Assembly (NCBI GenBank): GCA_019059635.1
Contig: JAGVRJ010000001.1
Coordinates: forward strand, 992,001-1,056,000
Length of the DNA: 64,000 nt
Source of the DNA: Proales similis
Taxonomy: Eukaryota > Rotifera > Eurotatoria > Ploima > Proalidae
Direction: 5' to 3'
Shown piece after piece: positions 20,364 to 37,659 of this stretch (its first letter is position 1; every line of letters starts with the position of its first letter). The position numbers were made by a program, and so were the translations under genes. The notes under the pieces are model-generated. The model made no database searches and had not been told where the DNA came from. It was given only the letters and a program-made list of their open reading frames with translations.

Positions 20364-21052
20364 CTAGTGCTTTGTAAATATGAAGCAGTCAAACAGGGCT
20401 CGGTTCTCGCGTTCAAATTGGGCCATCATATTTTCCCAATCATTGAATAAAGCATTTTCAAGGATGACGATGTCAATTCTCTTCAACTTTTCCAATTCAC
20501 CTCGCCTCAAAATGTCCAAAACTTGATCCATATTTTCGGCCCGACTGAACGCGGGAGGATGCTTGCCAGTTCTTGGCCAAATACATACATTTATTTTTAT
20601 CTGACTCTCGTTCTCCTTCGCTTTTGTTTGTTTCTGGCTACTGTTGCATTCACTTAATTTTGGGATACGTGATTTGCTCAATTTGGCAATTTTCACTGGT
20701 AGAAATCTCAGGTCGTTTAGCTTTTGCGAATTTCTCTTCGAGGCTGCTCGGATCGACTGGTTTTTCAAGAGCTCTGAACGTTGAGCTGGCCAATCTGAGA
20801 CACGTGCATCTGAAAAAGCCATTTCATCAAGTTCTGAGACGGCAAAATTCGCAGATTTTAACTTTTCGATAATTTCTTTCTTGCAATTTCTTTCAATTTG
20901 CTCAAGCTCTGACTGGCTTATTTCAGCAGGCTCACGATGACTTGAGAGTGCTCGAGTGAATTTTCGAAACAAGACTTGAGTTTATTGAGACACGGCTCGT
21001 CGCCAGGGAGTCAGAGCCCAAAATGACGCTAACTTTGGAAAAGGGCTATCAT
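20364..21052 (-). CDS. Unknown protein, two exons
   Basis: I do not recognise this protein. The long frame (20364-20974) has no ATG near its 5' end. A 19-nt exon, 21034-21052 (MIALFQ), joins it through a 59-nt GT-AG intron with the frame kept (630 nt, 209 residues). The protein is basic and helix-prone: ESELEQ-type heptads near the N-terminus, a Lys/Ser-rich middle and an acidic C-terminus (NDWENMMAQFERENRALFD). No signal peptide, membrane segment or metal motif. Its start codon lies inside copy B of the duplicated 63-bp element. An alternative is translation from the internal Met of DEMAFSD. Confidence 0.55.
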
Positions 21053-21109
21053 TGCGAATAATGCCGTTTCTACGCGATCGCGCCAAATTATGAGCGGCCA
21101 TGAAAAGGT
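21047..21109. repeat. Copy B of the duplicated ~63-bp element
   Basis: Near-identical to 18421-18483. On the minus strand it covers the start codon (21052) and immediate upstream region of the unknown gene. Similarity continues weakly for about 15 bp past the ATG. Confidence 0.85.
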
Positions 21110-21221
21110 TGGATAAGTCGAATCGAATCCGTTCATAAATGAACAATTTGTGGATCTGCTGACTTGTCTATCGGCTGAGTTGAAAGATAAAATCTCAGTT
21201 ACTTTAGAAGCGCTAGTTTAT

Positions 21222-24200
21222 TCAGTAAAATCGAATACTCTTGTCATAAAATCGCACGGCTTTTTTAAACGCAACAAGTTTGGCCCGAGCCAGATTGGGG
21301 CCTTTACCTTCGAACGAGTGATTGTCAACGTTGAGAATCACTCTGGCTTCATTCGTTGTCTGCTCTGAATTCTCTTCGGCGCCAATCTTGTTCACTTTAA
21401 TGCGATCGTCGGGCTTGATCAGCAGGTAGAGCGCTTTTATTGGCGAAGTTGGCGGATTGGTTCGAAACGAGTCTGTAAAGAGGGAAATTTGATCAGCGAG
21501 AATCGCTCTAAAGAGACAAGTGGAAACCGACCTAAATAAGGCGCGAGGAACTTGTAGATCACGTTCCAGACTGTCTTGAGCGAGCGACCCGAGTCCAAAT
21601 AGACTGCGCCCATGATCGACTCGAAAATGTCGGCCAGAAACTTGGGCGGCTCCAAATCGGACGCTTCGACTAGCTCGTCGTTCTAATTCATACAAATAGT
21701 AGCACAGAAAAACGTTGGAATGGGATGCCTAGTTTCGCACTCTTACCAGGTCGGCTTCGAAGTAAAGTCGATCAAACGAGCATAGATCGAACGCATTGCA
21801 GTAGTCGTTCAATTGATTGAACATCTCTTCGCTTTCGAATTTCAAGTACTTGTGAAACGAGTGCTTGACGGCCAAATGAGCGAAGAATTTATTGTTGACC
21901 AAGGCCATTCGCAGATCGGTCAGCTCGCCTTGAGTATTCGATTCATTCAGTCTTGAGCTGGACAGAGACCGGAGATGAGCGAGTCTGCAATTTACCTGGC
22001 GAGTGCTCTCTCTTGTCCTGGAATATGAAAAGCGTGACGAGGAGGTCGATGACCGCATCGCCAACCAGCTCGAGTCTAATTCAATCAGTTGAGTCCGATC
22101 GGAGTCTATAATCAAGAATCAACGCATTTACGTCTCGTATGAAGAGGTCTGCTGATTGCTCAGGTCGCTTGGATGCGTCAGCGCTTGTCTCAGGTAAAAC
22201 GGGTTCTTGAATTTGTAGTCGAGGATCTCCTCGAGCTGTCGAAAGCATTTGCTCAGCTCGTCTCTGGTCTGAGCGGTGTCCAGATGAGGGAAAGTGCACG
22301 GATCTCTGGGCTTGAAGTGCTGTTCGAAATCCACAACTCCAAGCTGATCAGTGATCACGTAGCCGAGCCACTGAAGAAACTGGTTGGCACCACACGGTCC
22401 CAAATTGAGCAAATACAGGCCGAGAAGTGACTCGACACAGTCGGCTACTCCTTTGTCACTTATTTTGAATGTGTGCGCTTTTGGGTCGAAGAGAAAGTTG
22501 GGACAGAGCCAATCACTAGGCGAACTGGGACGAGCCGCTTGCACGAACTCGGCAAGACGCTTGGTCTGCGCCAGCTCGAACAAATAGCTGTTGCTCACTC
22601 GCTGTGACTTTAAGTAGACCAGTCGGCCTTCGTTCGTGTGCGCAAAGTTGTCATAGAGGTAAAGAACGGTGGCGAACTTGAGATAGCTGTCGCCGAGTAT
22701 TTCGTATCTTTCAAGGTCAAACTGTTCGCCTGCCGATTTCAAGGTCAACGCCTGCAGAACCTCATACACGTTCGGCAGTTTCATTTTCGCCTGCGCCGAA
22801 TCGGTGACCAACAACAGCTCTGGAGGTGGTTCGCGTTTGCCCATGTCCGAGCGACAACTTTTCATCGATTCGTTCGGAATGATGCACCATTCAGTTGCGA
22901 CCGGGTCACTTTGGCTTTTTTCGCTCGTCAATGTCGAATCGTTTTCATTCGATGCGGCTGATTTGCGGTGAAATTTTATCGATTCATTCCAACTTCCGTG
23001 CGAGCTTGCCTTTGATTACTGGTCTTTTAATTGTCTGGGAACCACAGCGAGCTAATGGTTACCATGTCGGTTATGGAAATCGAGCTGTTGATCAGCTGTG
23101 CGAGTCTGCTTGCTTTTAGCAGTGAGTTGAGCCGATAGAACAGAGGCGGAAGCAAGCAGAGCTGATCGGCCGTAGCCACATCGAAAGGCAAACACAAGAC
23201 ATGTTCGGCTATGAACAGATGCTCACGCTTCGCTTTGGAAGATGGCGAGCAAGCTTCTCTGCTCGGATGAGCCGGAAAGTTTACGTTCAGTGAGTAATGC
23301 TTGAGCTCAACCATCGGCTGATCGGACTGGGTGATCCGCAGTGAGTACTTGGACTCAAAGTAGGAGGCAAAGTTGGCTGCTTTGCTTGCATCCGGAAATT
23401 CGCTCAACGGACTCAGCTCGTTCCTGATCTTCTTGATTGAAAATAAACACTTTGGCCCGGCCGAGGCGGTGTAGACCAGAAGGTTCTGCTTGGTCGCCCA
23501 GCTCTTTCCTCCATTTTGGCCCAATTTGACGAGAAGATTCGATTCGTCAAAGTCCATGCTAAGCATTCGTGTCCAGTCGATTTCAAATTTTCGCCTCGAG
23601 TCTAAACAAACCAGTCTGAGCGGCCAGTCATGGAAGCAGGTCGATCTGGGATTACCTTGGCGAAGAAGAGCGATGAGGCCGCCGTAGTCGCTTTGCTCAA
23701 AATCAAGGCCAGAAGAGGGCAGACGAAGAAGAGAAGTGAAAACCGATTCGTGCAGACGCTTGAGTACGTCGAGTTGAGCTGAATCGATTCGGACTCGGTC
23801 GATCCGAGTCAGACTCACGTCGAACTGCCGGTCAAGTCGGGCAAGTTTAAATTGGGCAGCGTTCAGCTCTTTGGATGTCAAATAGCCCAAGCAAAGGGGC
23901 AAATGTGAGCCTGTGGTGCCAGACGGCGCATTCATGCAAATGCTGTACAGAACGAGCTCTCGACTCGCATGCACGTGGTTGGATCGGAGCTCGTCGGCGA
24001 TTGTAATCTTGTACTCGTTTTTTGATTCTTTTTGCTCGGTAGACCGGTCAGATGGCAGCTTGAGATGAGCACGAGCCCAACTCTCATCGGTCATTAGCGT
24101 CAAGTCTTGATTGAACTCGCCGAGTCGATCGAGCTCTTTGCACATCAGCAGGGCCGCGTGCATTTTGGCGTACTTTTTGCGTGAGAACGTGCGGCTCTAA

Positions 24201-26599
24201 GAATGAACAATTTCGACAATTCGTTTGAATGAGACAATTGCGCAGCGGCTCACTTGAATGGTTTCGTTGAACACTGCGTTTGGAGGAAGTTTCAGAGTGC
24301 AGCTGAACGCGTCACCTCTTTCCGACTCGGTGAAGCGGAAACAGGGAGCGGCCCAGTTCTGTCCGAACTGGTTGCAGTAGCTAAAAACAGAATTCATCGT
24401 TGCTTCGAGTGAGCACTTGGATTGCGTCTCATCGACTCACCGACTCACAAGACTGATGGCCGACGAGCAGGTGATCTCGGCGTCGCCTTTTCGATAAGGC
24501 GGAATGAGCCGATTTAGCCGCTCGAGGTCTCTCTCCTCCTCACTCTTGTCGAGCGAGTCGTCGTTGAACAATACATTTTCCAGCTCCTTGACTCCGAGCT
24601 ATTTGATTCGATCGGACAAGAAGAGCAAGGCTGGACTCACCTGTTCGATTTCGAGGAAGTTGAGAAGACTCTCCTCGTCCTGGTCGAGAAGGAAGTAGAG
24701 CGACTCGTTCGATCTGGCTCGTCCCTTAAAACGAACAGTACATTAGAACTCCCAATTAGATGTCCAAAATTAGCGAGCTCAACCTTGGCCTGAACAAACG
24801 AGCCGAAATTGGGAACCGAATCGAACCGAATGACGGTGTTACAGGCCGGAATGTCGATGCCCTCTTCGATCAGGTTAGTCGCGACGAGCACATTGACCAG
24901 GCCGGCTCGAAATCTTTGCAGCGATTCTTCCTAAACGTTCGCCATCGTTCACGAGTCAATCATATCGAGCTGCTGTTGTTCATGCAACTGACCTGCTTTT
25001 TGGCTCCGTACTTGTGGAGATTGGAGCAAGACGACGCTTTGCTGTGCACATAGTCTGGTCGGAGGAAGCGGCCCTCTTCGAACTCGGACACGGTCTGAAG
25101 CATCTGACACAGATAGAAGGCCGTGTTGCGTCTCTGAACGAATATGATCGTGTGCGTGCTGCTTGAGCTAAAGTTGTGAATGAGCAAATCGAGCAGACAC
25201 TTGGCTTTGTTGGACAACACTGTCTTGAGGTGTGTGAGTGAACGCTCGTGGTCCGCTGACGAGTCAAACGCCGACTTGAACGCGTGCAGGAGCTTGTTTT
25301 GGAAATACTCGACAAGCTGTTGGGGCAGAGGCGAGCTGCCATTCAGCGAGCGTTTGAGCTCGACAAAACTGGCCTCAAGTGATTTCTGGGTATAGTAGGG
25401 CCCGAGCGCTTTGAACAGTTCGCGAGAGGCGATCATTTCTTTCCGGATCTGTTTCAGCTGGTTCAGCTCGAGGCTCTCGTCCTTGGCCACCACGCATTGC
25501 TTTATCTGCTCTTCGCACAGCTTGTCGACATACTCGAACACCTTTGAGCAGCAGAGTCGATTCAGGTTCGACTGATCGATCAAGTGACTCGATCACTCAC
25601 TTGGTGCACAGACTCCCATTCGCTGTGGACTGGAATTCTAAGTTTGACAACTTTGGTGCTCTTGGGATCGGACGAAGCGTTGAGGGGATTGATGACCACT
25701 GGTGAGGAAGCGCCGCGGATCTTGCAACTTGCACAAGTGAAACGAGAATTAGATGCCTGAATCTGATGGACAGAATGCGCAGTCGGCTAACTTGAATCGC
25801 TGCTCCAGGGCACGTAGATGCTTCATGAATGTGTGCAGATTGCATCGTTTGCTCACCACACTGGCGGTCATGCCGAACACTCGCGGCCTGTCTCTTAGAG
25901 TTGAGTTTCGCTCGACAAAGTCGAGTATTTGACTGTAAGGATGGCCGCCGGTCGCATGGTGGCTGTCCAAACACAGCCGAATCAGAGGGGCTTGAGTCGA
26001 GAGCAGCTGGCGGGTCTTACCATTCGTCGAAAATGATCAGGTTTATTTTGCTCAGAGCTTAAACAAGCCGTTTGTGACAAGTGAGACGAGTGTGACAAGA
26101 GCGAGCTTATTCTAACCGATGAACGAGTGCTGCAGCATGTCGAGGAATATCTGCGCGCTGAGCACGAGCACTTGATTACGATCTAGCTCACGGCTCCAGG
26201 TAGCCGCGTCCCACGAGTCGAGTATCTTGTCGTCGATTTTACTCTCGCCTGTGTAGGCACCTGTGGAGAGCCAGGTGAGCTTTCGAATGTACTCGGCTTG
26301 CTGGTTGACCAGCGGCACAGTGTTGGCCAAGAATATTGTCCTCTTGGCATTGTCCGAGTACAGGCCCTGAATCTGCTGCTCAAAGTGTTTGATGAGCATA
26401 ACAGCAATGAACGTTTTGCCTGTGCCCGTGCCCAAGTAGACGATCGTGTTCCTCTCCACTGCATGTTCGAACAGCTCAAGCTAACAGATTTCCAATTCTC
26501 GAACGTGCTCTCGACCCATGCATGAAATGCTGCACTTGCCTGGTAAGGACGCGCGTTTATGGTCAGCGGTGGTGGTGGTGGTGGCGACGATCGACTCAT
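21222..26599 (-). CDS. DICER: Dicer ribonuclease
   Basis: Cuts double-stranded or hairpin RNA into small RNAs in the cytosol. Multi-exon gene starting MSRSSPPPPPPLT. Order: helicase with an intact Walker A (LGTGTGKTFIA) and DECH box; helicase C-terminal part (NLIEEGIDIPACN); dimerisation domain; platform and PAZ (FASYFESKYSLRI, LLPPLFYRLNSLL); RNase IIIa (ERYEILGDSYLKF, KGVADCVESLLG); RNase IIIb (LELVGDAVIDLL, FESIMGAVYLDSG); C-terminal dsRBD (KGPNLARAKLVAFKKA). Catalytic acidic residues of both RNase III domains are present. The intact helicase motifs resemble Dicer-2 or a single ancestral Dicer more than insect Dicer-1. The first intron has a GC-AG boundary. Confidence 0.93.
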
Positions 26600-27461
26600 T
26601 TTTTGAGCTGATTTTTACAGAAATTTTCGTCAATTGCGAAAAAAGCGACAGTATTCTGACGAGAGATTAGTGTCAGGCAGCTGTTGTCTAGGCAGAGATA
26701 TAAGTTCGCGAGATTAATGGCCGCGATAAAAAGATGGGATATAAGCATAGGCAAAAGATCGAGTCAAAGAGAGAGATAGAGCAGAGGCGAATAGTTAGTG
26801 AACGATCAAGTAAGCCGCGCAGCTGGTGACGACGAATCGAGCGATTTTTGATTGAGCGGCAAAGGGGGGGGGGCGTCTAATTCTTTTTTTTGGATTGTGT
26901 GTGCGTGTGTGCGCTATTTCAAAAAACTCGATCGCAATCTGGTCAGAGACGAAGAAAAAGACGGCGATGAAGATGATGATGACGATGATGAATGGCGATT
27001 TCGCACATTCATTCAAGAGAATTCTTATCTTTGTCTGGTCGATTTAAATTGGAGAAAGTGGAAAATTCTCAACAATCCAGAGTAGAAATTCTTTTTTTCT
27101 CTTTGCCTGTCTGACTTGATTCATATTGTAAAGTTAAACGTGTGATTAAGACTAATGGGTGATTCGTTCGTTAATGCGAGACCCAAGCACACAAGTAATT
27201 GCATCGGCAATGAACAGGGAGAGAGAGCTAAAGAGGGTCGAGAACAGGCCGCCTTTGACGCACTGCACTGCAGTCAAGAATAAATAAGCATAATTGCAAA
27301 TGATTCAAATAATTTGCCGTCGTCATTCACTATGGGCCGACAGCAGCAGCAGCAGTGTATACTGGCAGTTGAAAGTGAACGCCTTCAAATTGGCCCTCGA
27401 TTGACTTTTGCTTTCTTTGCCGTTCGACTAGATTAAGGCGAAGGCTGTCGATAGATCGATC
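26600..27461. promoter_or_regulatory. Divergent promoter region (Dicer / CHMP4)
   Basis: 862 bp between two head-to-head starts. Contains a G run at about 26865-26873, an Asp-codon-like GAT repeat at about 26968-26990 and a CAG run in the CHMP4 leader (27342-27355). A 77-codon + frame at 26852-27085 lacks an ATG start and was not called. Confidence 0.5.
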
Positions 27462-28371
27462 ATGAGTCTGTTCAGTAGGATATTTGGCAAAAATGACAAG
27501 GACAAAGCGCCCACGCCTCAGGAGGCCATCCAGCGCATCCGCGAGGTAGAGGAGCTGCTGCAGAAAAAGAGCGAGTACTTGGAGAAGAAGATCGAGGACG
27601 AGATTGCGGTGGCCAAGAAGCACGGCACCAAGAACAAGAGATGTAAGTGCCGTTTATGTTTCAGACTCAGGCGCTCTCATTGCTGATTGCCAATCTAGTG
27701 GCTCTGCAGGCGCTCAAAAGGAAGAAGCGATTCGAGCAGCAGCTGCAAAACATCGACGGCACTCTGACCACTTTGGAGTATCAGCGCGAAGTGCTCGAGA
27801 ACGCCAGCTCCAACGCCGAAGTCCTCAAGGCGATGAGCGGCGCGTCAAAAGCATTCAAGAACGCCAACAACAACATGTAACCTTTAGAGCGGCCGCGTGC
27901 GCACAACTCTTAATTGTCTGACGATTGACGCAGGGACATTGACAAAGTACACGACATGCTCGACGACATATCAGAGCAGCAGCAGATCGCCGAAGAGATA
28001 AGCACGGCCATCAGCAATCCGGTCGGCTTCGACCAGAACATAGACGAGGTTGGTGATCGCTTATTGCAGCTGTTGAATGAGATCGATTTGAGGCCGACTT
28101 ACTCTAAAGGATGAGCTGCTTCAAGAGCTGGAAGAGCTGCAGGACAAAGATCTGGAAGAGGAATTGATAAACATTCCGGCCGCGCCGAGTCATTCGCTCC
28201 CAGTCGCCGATCGAGGTTTGTCTCTGTTCATTTGTCTCTTTGATTCTGTTCAAGTCAAATGTTGCTCTCTATTCGATAGAGAGAGCAGGTGCCAGCGGAA
28301 TCGCCGCAAGCAAGAAAAAGAACGACGAAGAGGAAGAGCTGCGAAGAATGAGCGAATGGCTCAACTCTTAG
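27462..28371 (+). CDS. CHMP4: ESCRT-III subunit CHMP4 (Snf7/Shrub)
   Basis: Main filament-forming ESCRT-III subunit in multivesicular body sorting and cytokinetic abscission. Five exons (27462-27642, 27699-27876, 27934-28048, 28110-28215, 28280-28371), 223 residues, close to human CHMP4B. Signature: MSLFSRIFGKNDKDK, TPQEAIQRIREVEELL, AKKHGTKNKR, LQALKRKKRFE, IDGTLTTLEYQRE, AEEISTAISNPVGF. The C-terminus (EEELRRMSEWLNS) matches the ALIX Bro1-binding helix of CHMP4 proteins. Introns are 56-64 nt. AATAAA at about 28563. A second ESCRT-III gene, CHMP2A, lies 14 kb away but is not adjacent. Confidence 0.95.
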
Positions 28372-28757
28372 ATCCGCCGCTCTGTCCGCCTCTTAGGTCC
28401 ATCAGCCGAAACCCATCTTTTGTGTCTCTGCGCGCTTTCCTTCTTTTTCTACTTTTTGGATTTTTTTTTTACATAAAGAACAGCCGTCACAACAAGAAAA
28501 GGCCGAATCAAATGCAAATCATTCATCACCAGCCCAATTCTATTTTTCAATCAGCCGGAAAGAATAAAACGAATATAATGAACGAGCGCTCTATTCTGCA
28601 TCGGAATTTTGACCACTGATTCGTTCATTCGTCGATTGAGGGTGTCTGCCCGACGCAAACCAGCCGACGAAATTCGATTTCCTTTTTGGAGCGTAGTTGC
28701 AGCGAATAAACGAGCTCGTCATCAGCACTCGGCTTTATCTTTCTTTTCATCAAGTTT
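28372..28757. other. Convergent 3' gap of CHMP4 and HGH1
   Basis: CHMP4 3' UTR with AATAAA near 28563. HGH1's own poly(A) signal overlaps its stop codon at the right border. Confidence 0.6.
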
Positions 28758-28762
28758 TTATT
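28757..28762 (-). terminator. Poly(A) signal nested on the HGH1 stop codon
   Basis: On the minus strand GAATAAAAA: the TAA stop is inside AATAAA. No other AATAAA for this strand is seen before the CHMP4 gene. Confidence 0.6.
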
Positions 28763-29995
28763 CGAAATTTTTGTCCAGCTCAGTCTGATCGATTTGGTAG
28801 AACTTTTGTGCAAGCTGCTCGGGAATGTCGACTCTGTTGAGGTCCTCGAGCTCTTTCTCCGGCTCGTCGCAGATCAGAATCTGAACGAGCTTCTCCACAG
28901 TGCTCTTGGCCTTCTCCTCCTGCTCCCACTTGTGCAGCTCACGCAGAACAACGTACGCGTTCTTCTCCTTTATAAAGTCGCGGCACTTTTTCAACGAGCA
29001 AAGCTTGAACGCGAGCGACCATGAGAACAGGCAATGAGCAAAGACAATGAGGCCACTTACCAGCATGAGGATCTCGACCAGCATCATGCGAACGTCCGGG
29101 TCTTGTTCGCGCTGCTTGTCCGGCGGCAAGTACTGCAGGTCGATCGGGAGCTTTTCGTTGTCCTCTTCGTCGAACTCTTCTGGCCCGGCCAGTGGCAGGA
29201 GCAGCTGAGCGAGCAGGTCCACGTCCTCGGCGAACAGCAGCTTCTCGTGGTAGTCTGTCCAATGCGTCATTTATTCAGAGCGAGCGAGCGAGCCACTCTG
29301 ATTCGAGTACCTGTGCTAAAGCAGCAGTTCTTGATGCAGCCGATTATTCCGCCGCGACGGATCACAGACCGCTCGTAAGTGGTGTAGGAGAGGAGTCGAT
29401 TGAACAAATCTTTGTCGTCCAGAATCATCTGCCTGATCTGATCCAGTTGACTCAGATTGCAGATGAACGGTGCCAGGTAGTCGAGTCGATTCGTTTGGTT
29501 GTGCTTTTCGGTGAAAAACACGCCCAGCAATCGCTTGAGCTTTTCGATCGCATTTGCACTCGGATTGTTGTTGGCCTGATCGTCCAGATGACCTTGAGCG
29601 AAATACTGGGCGTAGATCAGATCGCTGTTGGCTTTCGAACGCGACAGATTCGACAGAATGGCACACGCGGTGTCGGCGAACCGGCTCTCCGCGTCCAGTG
29701 TGTACTCGATCAGCTGGGTGGACAGCTGCGGCAAACGGTTGAGAATGCGCTCGGCGCCGAACTCGTCCGCACTCAGGTTAATTAGTGAGAAGAAGGCGTC
29801 TTTACAAATTGACTTTTGCTCGTCTTGACTGAACGCAAGGTCAAACAGGCGCTGCACGGCGCTCGGATGAGTGAGAATCATGCTCTTTGACTGCAAGTCA
29901 CCAGTCATCGACAACAAATGATGCATGGCCAGCGATTTGATGTCAATTCGAACATCGGGCTTTATAAAGTCGATCAGCTCGTCGAACGGGTCCAT
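28758..29995 (-). CDS. HGH1: HGH1 homolog (armadillo-like, BRP16/FAM203)
   Basis: HGH1 is a cytosolic armadillo-repeat factor; in yeast it assists folding of elongation factor 2 with the TRiC chaperonin. Three exons (29311-29995, 29061-29254, 28758-29003), 374 residues. Diagnostic segments: CIKNCCF, then LAQLLLPLAGPEEFDEEDNE, LPIDLQYLPPDKQREQDPD, VRMMLVEILMLLCS, AYVVLRELHKWE and LVQILICDEPE, which closely match human HGH1. Introns are 56 and 57 nt. The stop codon (GAA TAA A) lies inside the only nearby poly(A) hexamer. Confidence 0.93.
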
Positions 29996-30267
29996 TTCTT
30001 GCCTCTTTTGAGTTCACAGCTCTTTGTGTTCTTGTTAGAAGCGAGCGCGCGCGCAAAGAATGTTGCAGCAAACAGAGAGAGAGCACGATGTTAAGCTAAA
30101 GACAGAAAAAGCTGCGCAACGGGCGCCGCACGCAACATAAATTAAAAGGCTTGAAAGCGGTGCTTATGCGCATTGAGACTTGAAATAAGCGTCTAGAAGT
30201 GGAAAAAAAATAAAAGTTCTGTCCTGAAAGAAAGGAAAGCAGACAATTTGGGAAAGAAGAAGGAGAG

Positions 30268-30609
30268 ATGAGCGAGAAAACAGCGGCCGAGCAGCGACAA
30301 CTAGCCGAGGCAAGGGCCAATCGTCGCGCCGAGCTGAAGTTGGCCTACCAGCGAATCAGCCAGAACCCGTTCAGACAAGAGCCGATTATCGACCCGGCCC
30401 TAATGCGCTACGAGGCTGCGCGCGCCTACGTCAAAGAATTCTACCGCTTCACGCCCAAGTCGTTCGTCATACCCGGCATTCTCCTGGTCGGCACCGTTCT
30501 CTTTCAGCTGAAAATCAACAAGCAGCTGTACGAGAAGGAGAGCAAGATTCGAGGCGGCGAGATGACCTACTACGAGCGCGCCAAGTTCGCCGCCCGCGGC
30601 ATGTACTAG
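30268..30609 (+). CDS. NDUFB4: Mitochondrial complex I subunit B15
   Basis: Accessory subunit of NADH:ubiquinone oxidoreductase in the inner membrane. 113 residues, single exon. A charged N-terminal helix (EQRQLAEARANRRAELKL) precedes DPALMRYEAARA, comparable to the family's DPALLRWxxAR, then FTPKSFVIPG and one transmembrane segment at about residues 66-85 (FVIPGILLVGTVLFQLKI), followed by a short charged tail. No cleavable presequence is apparent, as is usual for this subunit. AATAAA at 30709-30714. Call rests on size, topology and the DPALMR motif. Confidence 0.75.
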   Translation: MSEKTAAEQRQLAEARANRRAELKLAYQRISQNPFRQEPIIDPALMRYEAARAYVKEFYRFTPKSFVIPGILLVGTVLFQLKINKQLYEKESKIRGGEMTYYERAKFAARGMY

Positions 30610-35941
<5,332 letters not shown>

Positions 35942-37483
35942 TTCCGACTCATTACTCTGCTACGACTCAGCGCAGGAGAATAATGCTCGCCTCGCAGAGG
36001 AAGAGCGCCTTAAATCAATAAAAATAACTGAATGAATAATAATGAAAAATAAATGAATTTTGCCACCAAGTAGAGAGGCTTCTCTGTCTGGTACTCAAGC
36101 AAGCAAGAGACGTACAGACGTTCTCAATGAGCAATATTGCGCCTCTTCTCTCCATTTCAGCTCCTTAATTGTTTACACAGGTAGTTACGGGCGCTGGAGA
36201 GAAACGAAAACAATTTGGCTCCGATTTTGGAGGCTTTTTCCCTTCTCATCTTTTGTGTAAACAACCTTGGCCCAGCTAAATTAGAGATCTGTGTGTGTGC
36301 GTGTGATGTGAGTATGGGGGTTGAGTTTCGAGTTGAATTGGAACTGTGAGTAGACTTGGGCCAATGAAATGAGATAACGATGGGAAACAGGAGCGAGTCG
36401 GCAAAGCTTCTCCCACTGGCTCTGGTTCCCTGTGCTTGGCTCGAGCGACGAGTGTGCAAGTTGTTCAGAAATTGACCTCAGCGTCTAATCGGCTTTAGAA
36501 CTCAAAGCGCTTGCGTAATCTTTGACAAAGTTAAAAGGCCGACCAGCGAACTGGCCCTGATTGAAGGGGATTAATGCAGCGAGTGTTGGAATGGACTCTC
36601 ACTCTCGGTTGGTCCGGGCTCGGAATTCTGCTCCTTGAGAGATTGCGCCGCTTGGCTTGGATGGTCCCTTTCTTTTTTGAAGACTCGACCAGCCGCCGTT
36701 AGTCGTGTTGCGATGATGCCCCGAGCACTTTTTGATCATTTGACCGAGTCAAGAGGCCAAAGGCGGCTCTATAATCTGCTTGAGGCGAGCTAGCTCGGTG
36801 CTATCTGACCGGTTCGGAGCGTGCGCGCCCACGCGTTCTACGTCCCTGTGTGTCCAGTTGAGTCAAGCATGAGATAATTTGCCCAAGAATCGTCGACTCT
36901 ATCAATTTCGTTGTTTGTATGAACGCTGACGAGTGGCTAATGGATTGAAGCGAAACTGAGATGAAGCTCGAGAACACGAATCTGATTTGGATGACAACAA
37001 CAGCGACGATGACAACGACGGCGATGATGATGAGCTCCAAACTCGAATGGCCATGAGCCACAATCTAATTACATTCCTGTCCACTTGACTGGCAGCAAGT
37101 CCAGAGTGAAGAAATTTATAAAACTGAAAAGATCACTTTCTTTCACTAACAACAAATCAATTTCGGATAGGGCTCGTGGCATACACAGCAGCGAAAAGGT
37201 TGAGGCAAAGCTGATTGACACTGATATTGAATTGCATCACAACAATCAGGTCCTACTCTCGTCTCGTCCCATTAGCGAGCAGAGAGGGAGAGTCGACGAG
37301 GGGGTCGACAGGGGTGGGCGAGGGTGTTGGTGAGTAAATCAAGCGAAGGCCAATCGACTATCAAACATTGAGGTGTGCTCGTATCCTATTGGCTCTTGGC
37401 TGTAGCACCAATTTTAAAGACCAATCCAATTTGTTTCCTCGCCGGCTCTGTCCTCCTCATCGCTCTTCTCTCTCTCGTCAATG
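35942..37483. other. Large intergenic region upstream of the forkhead gene
   Basis: About 1.5 kb, with the next 175 bp the longest gene-free stretch. No ORF with recognisable content. Position and size fit developmental cis-regulatory DNA. Small GAT/GAC repeats at about 36990-37030. Confidence 0.5.
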
Positions 37484-37490
37484 TATAAAT
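37484..37490 (+). promoter_or_regulatory. TATA box of the forkhead gene
   Basis: TATAAAT in tgtataaattggg, 176 bp before the ATG. The same 13-mer occurs at 6342-6354. Confidence 0.65.
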
Positions 37491-37659
37491 TGGGTCTGTG
37501 CAGGCTGTTTGAAACACTGCTTAGACAAATATTTGCTTTTTCTCTATTTAAACACTGCAACTCTACATTGAGTTCTGAGACTTCACCGGCCAGACAAACA
37601 AACAGCCGATCAGTGACTGTGTCTAGTTCAATTCCAATTAATTTAAGACAACGAGCAGA

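Noticed and set aside
26852-27085. 77-codon + ORF with Asp run
   Set aside because: No ATG start; the acidic run comes from a GAT repeat. Possibly CHMP4 upstream sequence.
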